The notes beneath the pieces were generated by a model. It had not been told where the DNA came from, ran no database searches, and worked only from the letters and a program-made list of their open reading frames with translations. This document shows positions 44,651 to 56,126 of a DNA stretch of 64,000 nucleotides, piece by piece. Both the position numbers and the translations under genes were made by a program. This stretch comes from Ophiocordyceps camponoti-saundersi (nom. inval.). Lineage: Eukaryota; Ascomycota; Sordariomycetes; Hypocreales; Ophiocordycipitaceae. Location of the stretch: positions 62,001-126,000 of the forward strand of contig PDHQ01000006.1 of assembly GCA_003339415.1 (NCBI GenBank). The letters are read 5' to 3'. How positions within the stretch are numbered: position 1 is the stretch's first letter; every line of letters starts with the position of its first letter.

Positions 44651-45136
44651 ACGCAGCGATCAACTTTAATCACTTACGGCTACTTAGTCTGGCGAGTGTT
44701 CTTAAGCGTTGTGCGTAGAGCCAGATATACGTATGCCTACTGTCAGTTTCTCACACAAGCAGCCATCAATCGAATGCTGCTCAATTTCTTCCATAATAAA
44801 GACTGATGCCATGTCGAGATCACGTGTATCTCCTTCTTGTCTCAGCCTTGCGGAGACCCTTGGCAGCCTCGTGATTGGACCCACGTGACCCCTGGGCTTA
44901 CTTTTGATGTTGGCATCGGCCTCTTCAGGGTCTCTCCTCCCAATTCCCCAGCATGGCTGCCGACTTGACACCGACATCGTCGAACTCATTGTATTCCGCA
45001 CCTGTGTTTCATTGTCGTCTCCGCCGACCGGCTTCGCTCACGCCTCAAGTTTTCCGCCCTCGGCCCGCGTCACACGGGGCGACGCCTGCCGGACCTCGAA
45101 GTCGACCACCCGAGCCCTCCTAGAGACCCCAACGCC
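44651..45136. other. Intergenic, promoter of NCB2
   Basis: No gene seen. 3' end of the lactonase-like gene and upstream region of the NC2-beta gene. Confidence 0.5.
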
Positions 45137-46088
45137 ATGTCCGATCACGAGTTTGGAGGTAAGCTGTGACGGCCGAGATCTATCTGGTTATAGCGCTGCA
45201 TCGTTTGCTTTGCCTACAACTTTCGCCAACTGGTGGTTGTGTCTGGCCCTTCTTTGTTGTCTCTGACGAAGAGACGCGCACGTTCGCAACAATTTCTTCA
45301 TTGTCCTTGGGCTTGCCGCAACTGTCATCCAGTTGGCCAGGTGTGACATTCTCTTTTCCGTGTGTTTGCTCTTTTGCTTTCCTACACACTCGGATTCAGT
45401 TGTATCCTCGGAAATCGCGCTGCCTCATCTTTCCCCGCTATCAAGGAATACATTTTTACCACCATGGCTCCGCCGCCAGCGTCGGAGCGCTACTGGGCTC
45501 AAGTGGACTCTGGATTTTCGCGTTGCGTGGATTGTTTCTAAAGCCATTGTCAAATGCGACACTAACTCTGCCTAGGCAACGACGACTTATCTCTGCCAAA
45601 GGGTAAGGCGATGATGCTATCAAGCTTTCTTCCTAACCGTAACATACATCTGACACTTCGCAGCAACCGTTCAGAAGATTGTCGGCGAGATTCTTCCTCC
45701 CCAAGGAGGTGTGGCGTTCGCGAAAGAGGCCAGGGACCTGCTCATTGAGTGTTGCGTCGAGTTCATCACCCTCATTTCATCCGAAGCCAATGAGATATCG
45801 GAAAAGGAAGCCAAGAAGACGATTGCGTGCGACCACATCACCAAGGCACTCGAACAGCTGGGATTCTCAGACTACGTCCCTGCCGTGTTGGAGGCGGCCG
45901 CCGAACACAAGGAGGTTCAGAAGGTGAGACTACCATCGACGTTTGCGTGGTCGTCGCTACTGACGCGCACGCGCGTATAGGGTCGCGAGAAGAAGGCCGA
46001 CAAGTTTGCGAATAGTGGCATGTCGATGGAGGAGCTAGCGCGCCTGCAAGAGGAGCAGTTTGCTCAGGCACGGCAACGACATACATAG
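45137..46088 (+). CDS. NCB2: Negative cofactor 2 beta subunit (NC2-beta/Dr1)
   Basis: Four exons (45137..45158, 45576..45602, 45664..45923, 45981..46088) give an intact 138-residue frame. The first two exons are tiny and encode MSDHEFGGNDDLSLPK, the conserved start of Dr1/NCB2. The histone-fold core follows (ATVQKIVGEILPP, AKEARDLLIECCVEFITLIS, KKTIACDHITKALEQLGF). NC2-beta pairs with NC2-alpha, clamps TBP on promoter DNA and blocks TFIIA/TFIIB, so it acts in the nucleus as a general repressor of TATA-dependent transcription and an activator of others. The first intron (417 bases) is several times longer than others here. The tail (MSMEELARLQEEQFAQARQR) is the conserved C-terminal helix. Confidence 0.97.
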
Positions 46089-46560
46089 CGCGGACCGATT
46101 TCTCTACATGGCGTCGTGGTTGGCGTTGGCTTGGCGTTGCAATACAAGGAGAAGGGGCGAACTTATCCCGGCTGGGGTTGCGCGAAGGTATTGTTTTGGA
46201 GGAAATGATGAGAAGATGGAGAAGAGGAACACAAACAGGACTTGATTCTTCTCTCCCGAATACCGACTTTAAGAAGGTGTATTATATTCATCGCGCGTGC
46301 CTACTCGCCTGCCTGCCTGTCTAGTGACCTCTCCGTGGACATCTCCTTGTTGGGCCAAGTCCATGCGCGGTCGGCCTTATCGACAAGCGGAGATGGGGCA
46401 ATCGATAACCAACCGAGCGACGTCATCAGCCACAATCTCTAAAATGAAACCTCTTTTTCTACGGTTCATCATCAATTATCTGCCTCTGTGTCAGTTTTAT
46501 CCTCACATAATCTCGTCATCTTATTTATAGGCCCTCCCGGCCGACTCCCCCGTCGCCACT
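46089..46560. other. Intergenic, promoter of HST2
   Basis: About 470 bases between co-oriented genes; nothing else recognised. Confidence 0.5.
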
Positions 46561-47796
46561 ATGGGGCAGGAGGAGTCGACGCTCGTGGGTGACTCGGTGT
46601 CGTCGGAAAGCCTTTCAGCCCGGACATTGGAGGCCGTCGCCTCATACATCAATTCGCCGCCGCGGAAGCGCGTCGTCGTCCTGACTGGCGCAGGCATCTC
46701 CACTGCGGCTGGCAGTACGTTGTTCTGTAGTCGCCAATGACGTTGACTCGTGCTGACGGCTGGCCTTTCTTTTCCCGGCCTCCCAGTTCCCGACTTCAGG
46801 TCGCCCAAGACGGGCCTCTACAGTAACCTCGCGCGGCTCGACCTACCCCACGCCGAGGCCGTATTCGACATATCATACTTTCGAAACAGACCCGAGCCCT
46901 TCTACGCCCTCGCGCGGGAGCTCTACCCGGGCAAGTTTCATCCGACGGTATCGCATGCCTTTATCGCGCTGCTTGCGAAAAGGGGCTTGTTGCAGATGCT
47001 CTTCACGCAGAACATTGACTGCCTGGAGCGCGCTGCCGGCGTCCCAGAGGATAAGATTGTGGAGGCGCATGGGAGTTTTGCGACGCAGCGGTGCATCGAC
47101 TGCAAGACGGCTTTTCCAGACGATGAGATGCGGGAGTGCGTTCTCGACGGCAGGGTTCCTCGCTGTGACTGTGGCGGCATCGTCAAGCCTGACATTGTAT
47201 TTTTTGGCGAATCGCTTCCGCGAGACTTCGAGCAGAAAGCATTCAACGTGGCCATGGCCGACATCGTTCTCATCCTCGGCACGAGTCTCTCCGTCTATCC
47301 CTTCGCCGGCCTTCCCGAGATGACGACGTCGGGTAAGCCGCGCGTCCTGCTCAACATGGAGCGCGTCGGGCGCATTGGTTCCCGGCCTGACGATGTCGTC
47401 GAGATCGGGTCCTGCGATGAGGGAACGCGGAAACTTGCCGACGCCCTCGGTTGGAGAGAGGAGCTGGAGACGCTGTGGCGGCAGTCTGTGGGTGACGACG
47501 AGGCGGAGAAACAGCTTCAGCGGCGGACTTCGGTCGAGGAGGATGCTGATGACGAGATGCAGAAGCTCACTGAGGGGTTAGAGGAGGCGCTTCGCCTTGG
47601 AGAGACGGATAGACCTGGGTCACCGAATGGGGAAAAGACGGGAGAAGAGCATCAGCTTCAGACGGGAGAAGAAGCGGAGGCCAAGGAACCTATGCCGCCT
47701 CATGTCGGGGTGAGTGACGGCGCTGACGGAGATGGAGACAAGCAAGTCTCAGACAGCAAGGCAGATGCCGGGTCAAGGGAGCGCGAGACAGTCTAA
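46561..47796 (+). CDS. HST2: NAD-dependent protein deacetylase, Hst2-type sirtuin
   Basis: Two exons, 46561..46714 and 46787..47796, 387 residues in frame. Sirtuin motifs are complete: VVVLTGAGIST and IPDFRSPKTGLY for NAD binding, FTQNIDCLE, the catalytic His in EAHGSFATQRC, zinc ligands CIDC and CDC, GGIVKPDIVFFGE, and ILGTSLSVYPFAGLP. These spell the SIRT2/Hst2 class, mostly cytoplasmic deacetylases of histone H4 K16 and other proteins that shuttle through the nucleus. The C-terminal third is acidic and low in complexity (E, D, G, Q), as in other fungal Hst2 proteins. The start is the ATG in CACTATGGGG; the first junction restores GIPDFRSP. Confidence 0.97.
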
Positions 47797-48299
47797 CCCT
47801 ACATGGTCCTGATAGACGATAGAAGTACCTACTTATGACGAAGCATCCAGAAAGAAATTTGGAATCCCTTGACATAGGCAGCTGCTTGTCATTATGGGGC
47901 GATGACGTGAATAAGAGTCGACCTCGTTGAAGCGATAGTAATTTTGCTTCATGCCAACTGCAGTCTACCCTTTCCCGAGTCCAGATCCCCTCAGAGTGTA
48001 GATAGACAGCAACTTTCGCAGTTAAGCAAGATGATATATACAGACACTGTTCATCTATGTACAGAACGGCGAGCATCCGCAGCCATTCCCAGAGTCTCTC
48101 TCAAGCTGAGCCAAAAGAGTGTATGTACAAGATTTTTTTTCCCAATCTCGAAACCGATTTCGAACCCAAGATATTGACAAGAAATTGACAAGGAAATAAA
48201 GGAAATAAAGAGAGACAGACAGAAATCGTTCCGTTACATACACGCATACAACGTCAAGCCCATATGTACAGAGTAAAATCACAGCAGTGGCGTCAAACT
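47797..48299. other. Intergenic between convergent genes
   Basis: 3' flanks of HST2 and the laccase gene; no coding signal. Confidence 0.5.
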
Positions 48300-50380
48300 T
48301 CACAGCCCGCTGTCGATCTGGTCCGGGATGTTGGTGTTCGTCCAGGCTCCCCACTGGCGACATGTCTCGGCCACTACTTGAGGAGGGCGCATCTTCTGGA
48401 GAGCGGTGCTTCCCGTCCTGAACTGGGTTAGCAAGCCGGAGCCCGAGTGCCAGGCGATGTGGCAGTGGAAAGGCCAGACTCCTGGGTTGGAAGCGGCGTC
48501 GAATTGGATCACTATATGACCGTTTTTGCGCAGCATCATGACATCTCTGCGCTGAGGGTTTTCGGGATGGATGATGGTGGTGCCGTCCCAGTTCCCTTCG
48601 CCTTCATGCAGGATGTACATGTTGAAGCCGTGGAGGTGCATCGGGTGTCTGCGCCGGTTGCTTATTAGTCTCGCTTAAGGGCGGGGGTAGTAAGATGGGA
48701 AAGGGGTAAGAAAGGAGGGGGGAGTTTTGGTGAAAAAGGGGTAAAAGGGGGAAACGAGGGGGGAAGTTGAAAAGGGGGGCGGCGGTAGATGGGTTCGACT
48801 CACGCAACTGGGGAAGTGTTGTTGACAATGACGCGAACGCTTCGAGCGTCTCTCGTGCTCTGAACGTTCCAATCCTCCTGAACGGTGAAATTTCCCAACA
48901 CCGAGAGCAGCAGCGTCGGACTGTTGTAGTTTCCGCGGAAAGTCTGATTGCCGAGAGACCAGAGGGTGACGCCGCTTTCGTTACGGCCGACTGCGACGTC
49001 GAAGTTGTAGGTCAGGTCGGGCTGCGGCAGCTTCAACTTCATCAAGGGCCTGGTACGGTTGAGGTCATCGTTGGCACAGGTTCCGGGGTCCGGACTGTTG
49101 ACCGAAACCGACTGAGGCGTCTTGGTCTGGTTGGCGTTATCGTAGTAGATTGCGGCGAGCCCCTGGGTGACGGCGGCGAGACTGCAAGGGATGGAGACGT
49201 TGGCGCGCATCCAGTAGGCGTCGAGATTGCCATCGGCCTTGACTAGCACGTCGGTGCGTTGACCGACGCCGAGGGTCACCACGTTGGTGACGTAGGGCTC
49301 TACCGGGACGAAATCGTTTGCGATGACCGTCATGTTGTGTCCGTCGATGGAGAAGCGGAAGAGGGCTTCGGCGCCGGCGTTGACCAGTCTGAGCCTGTGC
49401 GTCTTGCCGCGCTGGAACTTGAATCTGGCGACGCCGGCGTCGCTGATGCAGGGTGTGGTGTCGCCTGCTGCCACCGTGGAGCAGTCAAAGTTGCCTTTGC
49501 CGTTGATGAGGATGTTATCTGATCTGATGGGTGCGCTGCCTGGCGTCATGGATTGCTTGACTAGATCGTAGTATTTCTTGTGATACCAGTCTGAGAGCAT
49601 TACCGGGCCGAGATCGATGTCGTAACTGCGTTGACGAGGTCCGTATATCGTGATGGGGCCAACTAAACCAGCGGCGTACTGAGAAGAGTAGTGACTGTGA
49701 TACCAGGTGCTGTTTCATCGAAGACGTGTTAGCCCTTCCATCCCCGATGACAACTGTTTCCCGCAAGGATTCCCGTCATTATTACCTTCCATAGAGCTCA
49801 GCCTCAAACGAATAGGTGAACGACTTTCCCGGGGCGATAGGACACTGGGTAACGGCGGGAACGCCATCCTCCCACGGCTTGCCATGCTGCAAGAAGCCGT
49901 GCCAATGAAGTGCGACGCCTTCCTCCGGACCGGTGACGTTGTTATGAACCGTCACTTGAATCGTATCGCCCCAATTGGCTTCGATTGGAGGGCCGGGAAA
50001 GGCCCCGTTGACGAGAAGCGTCTCTGACTGATAGCCATCCGGTGCGATGTGTTGCCGGGTGACTGTAAAGTCATACTTGCGGATGACGCCGGTGCGAGGA
50101 TGATCGACATAGTAGTTCGTGTCGAGGTTGAGCGTGCTCCATGGAAAGCCATTAGGAAGCGGGTTGCTATTCAGAAAGTAAGGCAGCACAGGCGCGAGCA
50201 GCGTTCCGAGCAGAGACCTCCTGTGAACGCAAGCATCTTGTCAGTCAAGTTCGACAGCAACAGCTAGCTACTACGAAGAGACGGAGAGGTCAGGGAAGCG
50301 AACCCATTGGTCCTCAGCTGCGGAAGCCTGTTGTCGACAACCACGGCTCGTGGCTGAAGCGAATTGGACGCCCAAACCAT
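48300..50380 (-). CDS. Laccase (multicopper oxidase)
   Basis: Four exons, complement(50380..50304), (50220..49796), (49709..48803) and (48648..48300), 585 residues in frame. All four copper motifs are present: [17 protein letters not shown] and HCHIAWH, the last followed at Cys+10 by Leu, the axial position linked with high redox potential. The protein ends IDSGL; a DSG(L/I/V) end is the ascomycete laccase C-terminal plug normally trimmed on maturation. Laccases oxidise phenols with reduction of oxygen to water and in these fungi act in pigment formation or phenol detoxification. The ATG at 50380 gives a short hydrophobic start; the same frame is open a little upstream (text [13 protein letters not shown]), so the true start and signal peptide may lie slightly further out, possibly behind a further intron. 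Confidence 0.92.
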
Positions 50381-50993
50381 GGCGGCAAAGGCAATAAGGA
50401 GTGCTGGTTTCGAGCAAAAAAAAAAACGAGTGTTGGGATAATCAGCTTCGCTCTAAGGCGAGCTCTATGCTGAAGAGCAGCAAACGAGAGTGACCGAGAT
50501 GGGCAAAGACACGACGAGCACAAAAACAATGCAGAAACGACCCAACGAAGGAAGAGAAGCGAGTGTGTTGATGATGATGATGGATGCTAAGACTCCATCC
50601 CTTGGGAACTAGGCGCGTCCTACTTATAGTCAAAGACAGACACACAGTAAAATGGACCAAGTCAGCTCGAAACTCCAGTCCCTCGTTATCTCCCACGCCA
50701 AACCCCTTGCCCTCACTCTCTCATCCTAGGGGGGCGGGGAACAAGGGAAAAGAGCTGGAAGGGCGGAAGAGGAAAGGGTTAGTGACGGCCGGGACGGGGC
50801 GAGAAAGACGGGCTTGTCCGACGGCGCCCGACGACGTCCGAGCGAAACGCAGGCTTGGAGCTATCGGCCGTCAGCCACGCCGGGAGAATCAGCCAGCAGT
50901 GGTCCCCGGGGGGGGGGGGGGGGGGGGAAAACAACCCACGCGCAACCACCCACCAAAACAAAACAAGAACAGCCACCCACGACCAAGACGACC

Positions 50994-51003
50994 NNNNNNN
51001 NNN
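50994..51003. other. Assembly gap (10 N)
   Basis: Ten undetermined bases flanked by a G homopolymer and T-rich sequence, which suggests a sequencing failure at low-complexity DNA. Confidence 0.98.
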
Positions 51004-51431
51004 TTTTTTCTGTTTTCTTTTTTTCTTCTTTTCTCTCGCTGCTGATGTTGGAACACCAGTCACTCAGGCACACCCTCACAAAAAAAACTGATCACAAGTT
51101 TCCTCTTCTTCCCGTTCCGTTGGAGATACGAAAGAAAGAGTCTACGAAAGTGAGAGGTCAAGTGACGCAATCAGGTGACAGGCTCAGCTCACCCGCGTAT
51201 CCGGTCTGTGCCTGGCAGCGATCTTCAGGGCCGACGAAACGGAATGGAGGGGGTGGGAAGGGCGTAGAATCAGGTTTGCATGATGACACCCCAGGTCAGT
51301 CCATTATCCTGGTTTGGACAAAGAACCTCAAGGGAACGCAAAAATAGCCTTGCGGGCTCCTCGATGCGGGCTCTTTTTGTCAGCTCTGCTTCACATACAG
51401 GGGGTTCCAGCTCCCCGTTGCGGAGCGGACG

Positions 51432-51456
51432 GCAGCAGCAGCAGCAGCAGCAGCAC
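51432..51456. repeat. CAG trinucleotide repeat
   Basis: Eight consecutive CAG units in non-coding sequence. Confidence 0.9.
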
Positions 51457-52427
51457 TTCCTGTTCCTGTCGGTTGTCACCGAACCCAGGCTTCCATGGTA
51501 TTGGGTGTCACTGCCTGTATGTATGTACGGAGTATGTACGTGAGGTTTTACCAAGGCAACATGCATATGCATGCGGCTCTCGTTGTTGATATGATCCTCT
51601 TTTGCTTTCTTTAATCGAGACATCGCCGTCCATGGTTCGTATAAAGCCAACAGAATGATCCGCCGCTGTGCCGAACCGGACTCTTAAGATCCGGCTCAGC
51701 CCCATCTGCAGCTGTGTCGTCTCAGTAAGATGACCATCAGCCCTATTGAAACACGACACACGGCTCGGGCGCACACATTGAGAGAGAGGGGGGGGGGGAG
51801 ATGGAGGAAGAGTGACGGCGTCGCCGCGTACGGAAATAGAACACATTATCGATTATATGCCTTGAAACATGACGTAAACTATCCATCAGCCACATTCATC
51901 ATCATCTTTGCCTCGAAGCCTGGCTTCCCGCGGCCGGCATCGGAGGCGGTCGTCGGTCGCCGAAGGACGGACGCGTGGATCCTTGGCAAGTCTCACGGGC
52001 GACAATCGTCGGTCTCGACGTCGTGATGGAAATTCTCTGTGCCGCTCCGTGAGACGGTAAAATGCAAGGGTTGACGACAACCCCGGCCTGCCCTGACTCA
52101 CAGCCGCTCGATTTTCCGCCGAGAGCAGTTGGTCGACGTGAAGCACACGGGCTGAGGCCATGGATTCGCATCTCGTGCCTTTTACGCACACGATTGCATG
52201 AAGAACGTCTACTTTCAGTAACGATTTTCACATCTCACGTAGACTGAGGCGTGCGATTGGATTGCTTTTTTGTCTTCACAGCGGCCCTGGGGTATCCTCG
52301 ATCTTCGTGACGAGCTATCCGACTCGGCCTCCCATCATCCCTTTTGCCATGAGCGGTGCATCACCATCGAGAATGGATACCCAGGTGCACGGTATAACTT
52401 GGTTTCGAGTGTTTCTCGTCCCGTCTC

Positions 52428-52987
52428 TCAGCCTTTTCGCCAGCCAGATTCCGCAAGCACGAAAATCGGTCGGCGTTGTTGCGCTCGCAGGTATAGTTCC
52501 TGCATCTTCTGAGGGTCAACGTCGGAACGGATAACGCTGCCGATCGACATGAAGAAGCTGGGCGCGAAGATAGTCAGCAGTGGGCGGAGCTCCGGATGGA
52601 TAGAAGGGTGATTCGACAGACCCAAAAGTAGCTCCAGATGCACCCATGTACTGCCCCAACGTCCTCATGACGCCCTGAGAGCCGGCACCATATCGGAAGA
52701 TATTAACGCTCCCTATAGCCAGTAAGCTAGCGCGTCCTTTCTTGGCAAGCTCGTTCCATTACCGAATATAAATCCGATGATAACACCGACGGCTTTCATA
52801 GCGTCAGTGGTCTGATGAGAGCAGGAGTTGACGGCGTCATACTTCCGCCCATCAAGGCGCCCATCTTCACTGCGATTCACCGTGTCAGTGCCGCGATCCG
52901 GAGCCGGATTCGAAAAGCAAACGTACGCTTGTCGAAGTTGGACGGGCCATGATGTCCGCCAGCGGAGGAAGCCGGGAGTGGAGGCAT
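52428..52987 (-). CDS. MGR2: Mgr2/ROMO1 family mitochondrial inner-membrane protein
   Basis: Five short exons, complement(52987..52927), (52869..52843), (52792..52763), (52712..52622) and (52557..52428), join in phase to a 112-residue protein. The spliced text has all family landmarks: GPSNFDKLKMGALMGG, a first membrane segment (VGVIIGFIFG), IFRYGAGSQGVMRTLGQYM, and a second segment with SGATFGFFMSIGSVIRSD. Mgr2 is a lateral gatekeeper of the TIM23 preprotein translocase in yeast; its animal homologue is ROMO1. Exons 2 and 3 are only 27 and 30 bases, so the gene is easily missed by automated annotation. Donors (GTACGT, GTATGA, GTAATG, GTCTGT) vary, but every junction matches family text. It is divergent from the FHA-protein gene. 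Confidence 0.93.
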
Positions 52988-53867
52988 CGTTGCCTGGAAC
53001 TGAGGTGAGCGTTCTCTGTCAACGCGGACGAAGGAAAAAGTCTCGATATTGACGGATTTGATTTATTAGTCGCCGGTGAAACGTTTATGCGACGCCAGAC
53101 TTGCTGAGCCCCCCTCACAGTGCGCCCTCTCCCCTAATCTGCCGAATACCCGCACGATGAGATGCCGTGTCACGTGGACCACGATCATCAACCGGGCTTC
53201 TTCCTCTTCATCTTCTTCTCCTCCAGAGGTGAAGGAACCTCAACACCGCTCTCGGTCACGACGACACAATCGCTAAGCCCGCTCGCCCGCTCTCGAAGCG
53301 TCTGCGCTGCCGCTGTCGTCAGCGTCTTTTGGTTTCCAGAGGGTTGACATCGAGCCGACGCACGCGCTTGCTTCGCAGCACTGTACGAACGTGGCTTCAA
53401 GTGTTAAACCCCCTCCCCCTCTGCCCCCCTCTGGAACCAGCAGCAAACACTCCCTCGCAGCGTCGCAACCACGAGACAGTGCCAAGGCCGTCGTCGTTTC
53501 TTTTATTTCGAAAGGTAAGCCGTCGTCGCGTCTTGCAGCCGTGGCCCGCGCTGGGCCGTGGGCGTTGAAATCCTCATTTCGGCTGTCGAAATATTGACTG
53601 TTGCTCGACCGAAGCATCCAACGGTGGAATTTGTCGATAACGAGAGTCTCGTCTCTGCCTCTATTTTCTACCTTCTTCCACGTATTTCTCTCCTTCTCAT
53701 ATCCCTCAGGGTGCCCTCGGGGTGAGGAACTACCTACAACTGAAACGACGCAACTTGTTCCGACTGCCAAAAAAAAAAAACAACGACGACACACGAAAAC
53801 CAGCGACGCACAGGAAACTTGATCTCCTCCCCTTACTTCCTCCTCGCGACACGTCCATTCCTTCCTC
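52988..53867. promoter_or_regulatory. Shared upstream region of MGR2 and the FHA-protein gene
   Basis: About 880 bases between two divergent genes, so it must carry both promoters and the 5' untranslated leader of the FHA gene. Short open frames within it look incidental. Confidence 0.5.
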
Positions 53868-56126
53868 ATGACCGCCGTGGCCAGTCCTCCGTCCTTTCCC
53901 CAGATCTCGAGACCAGCATGGGGGGGTGTTAGCGGAAACAACCCCATGAATCCCGACCAAGTCAGAGCAATGTTCGTGCCCCGCAGAAAAGTCACCCGAT
54001 CCTCCTCCTCCTCGTCCATCTCTTCAAACTCGTCAAACACGACCATCGCCACAAACGAATCCCAAGCCAATGGCACCCCGTTGTCCGCCTCTTCGGACCT
54101 GAGTCAATGGTCCGCCAACACTGCTGGCCCTCGTAAGCGACCACCGCCAAAAAGCCACTGGCCGATCGCGAAGAGCGACATTCTGGACCTGTCGCGGGCG
54201 ACGGTGGCAACGGTCGGACGCCCCAGCGGCATGGCGACGCATCACGCCCCGATGCAGCAGACCCCCGGACAGCCGTCGATGGCTCAGCAGGCAGGCATGC
54301 GTGCTATAGGACCCGATCAGTTTCCCCCGCGTCAGCCGGTGCTATATCTTCTCTCGCTCAACGGAACCTTTGAGAGGAAAACCATTGCCGTACCTTTTGC
54401 TCCCGACAGCCTGCGCATCGGCCGACAGACGAACCAGAAGACGGTCCCGAGCCCTACAAACGGATTTTTCGACAGCAAAGTGCTTTCCAGGCAGCATGCG
54501 GAAATTTACGCCGAACGAAACGGCAAGGTATACATTCGCGACGTCAAGTCGTCCAACGGCACCTTTGTCAACGGCACTCGCCTATCTCAAGAGAACCGCG
54601 AGTCTGAGCCGCATGAGCTGCAGACGGCCGATCATCTCGAGCTCGGTATCGATATCGTGAGTGAAGACCAGAAGACGGTCGTTCACCATAAGGTTGCCGC
54701 CAAGGTCGAGCACGCTGGCTACCTGAGCAACACCAGCAATGTCCTCGACATGAATTTTGGCGACCTGGACCCCGCGAACGGCACCATGCTGGTCCCCAAC
54801 GGACCGCTGCAGATGCGGGCAAGGGCCGGAAGCAACGCGTCCGCTGGAAATAACGGCGGACGAATGATTGCGAACGGCGGGGTCATGGCCTCTCAGAACA
54901 ACGGCATGGCACAGCATCGCCCGTTCTTCTTCTCGCCCATAGCTACAGAACAGATCCTTAAGCGTCTAGCGGTAGGTTGCACCGTCTCTAGCTGGTGGCC
55001 CCCTGCACTGACTGACAAGCGAAAGAACGAGATGCGGAACGCTCGGCTACAGGCCCAGGATCTTAACCGCACAAACCAGTTCGTCAGCACTCTTCTCTCC
55101 AAAGACGACGTCAAAAGCCTCGAAAAGGCCGATATACCCGAGATATCGAAACCCATGGCGAATGGGACCGGTGTCCCCTTCCGAACCGACGCCAAAAATC
55201 GCTTTTCCGATCCCCCGGCGCCTCCCCCGCAGCAACCACTCCCAGAAAAGCCCGACGCCCCGTCGATGAGACGCGGGCCGTCGGAACGGCTCAAGATGGG
55301 GCCGACGAGCCCGGCGTCTGGGAGGCAGGAGAATCTGAGCCAGATCATTCAACTGACGGAGGCCCTGAACAACGCCAAGCGGGACATGGAATTTCAAAAT
55401 GTCCGGGTGCGCGAGCTGGAGTTGATGCTCCAGAAGGAGCGGCAGGCGCGGGAGCTGGCCGAGGATCTCGCTAGACGGTTCGAGGAGTCTGCCAACACCC
55501 AGATGATGGGATCCGTCGACGGGGTGCCCATGGAGCCTTTCGAGGGGTCCTCTCAACAGGCTCAGGACGCGCCAGAAACCGACGCCCACGAATCGGAGGG
55601 GTCTGAAGTTACCGCACCGGAATCGTCACCGGCACTTCATTCACGTATTGAGATGATGGATAAGCAAATGCGCAATCTCAGGGAACAGATGGAGATGTGG
55701 AGACGGCGATGTGAGGCTGCGGAAACGGAACGGGACGAGGGGCGGCAATCTTTGGCCGATATGGTTGGCCGACTCCGTGCCGAGGAGGCCAAGCGAGTCA
55801 CATCACGACTGACGAAGGCCTCGCCGTCGAGGAGGGGTCGCTCTATGCCTCGAGGAGACCAATCTGGGGAAGCAGTCGCGCCGCCGAAACCGTCTACACG
55901 CGACCGGGGGCTGACGACCGACGTTCTTTCATCGGGTGACGAGCGGGGGGGCTCTACGGAGGCCATAGCTGGCGACGAGACGTTGCTGGCGGCGCATGCG
56001 GACAGGCTCCACAACATGTACGCCGGGCTGCCGTACGCGTCAATGCTTGGGGTGGTGCTGGTTGGGATGAGTCTGATGGCATGCATCAACGGTTGGCAGT
56101 CTCCTCCTCCTCCGCTGGAAAGATGA
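53868..56126 (+). CDS. pro45: FHA-domain, coiled-coil, tail-anchored STRIPAK protein (PRO45/Far10/SLMAP type)
   Basis: Single exon of 752 residues. After a Ser-rich N-terminus, an FHA domain spans about residues 160-260 (LRIGRQ, SRQHAEIY, and the phospho-threonine-binding SSNGTFVNGTRL). The middle is Pro-rich. Two long heptad segments follow (around LTEALNNAKRDMEFQN and IEMMDKQMRNLREQMEMWRR). The protein ends with one hydrophobic helix (ASMLGVVLVGMSLMACI) and a short tail, a tail anchor. This order is that of SLMAP in animals, Far9/Far10 in yeast and PRO45 in Sordaria, subunits of the STRIPAK kinase-phosphatase complex at the nuclear envelope, ER and mitochondria, needed for hyphal fusion and sexual development. 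The assignment rests on the full domain order. Confidence 0.93.
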   Translation: MTAVASPPSFPQISRPAWGGVSGNNPMNPDQVRAMFVPRRKVTRSSSSSSISSNSSNTTIATNESQANGTPLSASSDLSQWSANTAGPRKRPPPKSHWPIAKSDILDLSRATVATVGRPSGMATHHAPMQQTPGQPSMAQQAGMRAIGPDQFPPRQPVLYLLSLNGTFERKTIAVPFAPDSLRIGRQTNQKTVPSPTNGFFDSKVLSRQHAEIYAERNGKVYIRDVKSSNGTFVNGTRLSQENRESEPHELQTADHLELGIDIVSEDQKTVVHHKVAAKVEHAGYLSNTSNVLDMNFGDLDPANGTMLVPNGPLQMRARAGSNASAGNNGGRMIANGGVMASQNNGMAQHRPFFFSPIATEQILKRLAVGCTVSSWWPPALTDKRKNEMRNARLQAQDLNRTNQFVSTLLSKDDVKSLEKADIPEISKPMANGTGVPFRTDAKNRFSDPPAPPPQQPLPEKPDAPSMRRGPSERLKMGPTSPASGRQENLSQIIQLTEALNNAKRDMEFQNVRVRELELMLQKERQARELAEDLARRFEESANTQMMGSVDGVPMEPFEGSSQQAQDAPETDAHESEGSEVTAPESSPALHSRIEMMDKQMRNLREQMEMWRRRCEAAETERDEGRQSLADMVGRLRAEEAKRVTSRLTKASPSRRGRSMPRGDQSGEAVAPPKPSTRDRGLTTDVLSSGDERGGSTEAIAGDETLLAAHADRLHNMYAGLPYASMLGVVLVGMSLMACINGWQSPPPPLER

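Larger units (their letters stand above)
50381..52427. other. Intergenic with an assembly gap and simple repeats
   Basis: Contains the laccase promoter, a long G run (about 50911-50927), a 10-base N gap (50994-51003), a CAG repeat (51432-51455), and a TACGGAGTA motif near 51526. No supported gene. Confidence 0.5.

Noticed and set aside
50584..51347. Open frames crossing the N gap
   Set aside because: They run through a G homopolymer and undetermined bases.
53273..54076. 267-residue minus-strand frame overlapping the FHA gene start
   Set aside because: Antisense shadow of a Ser-rich coding region; no motif.
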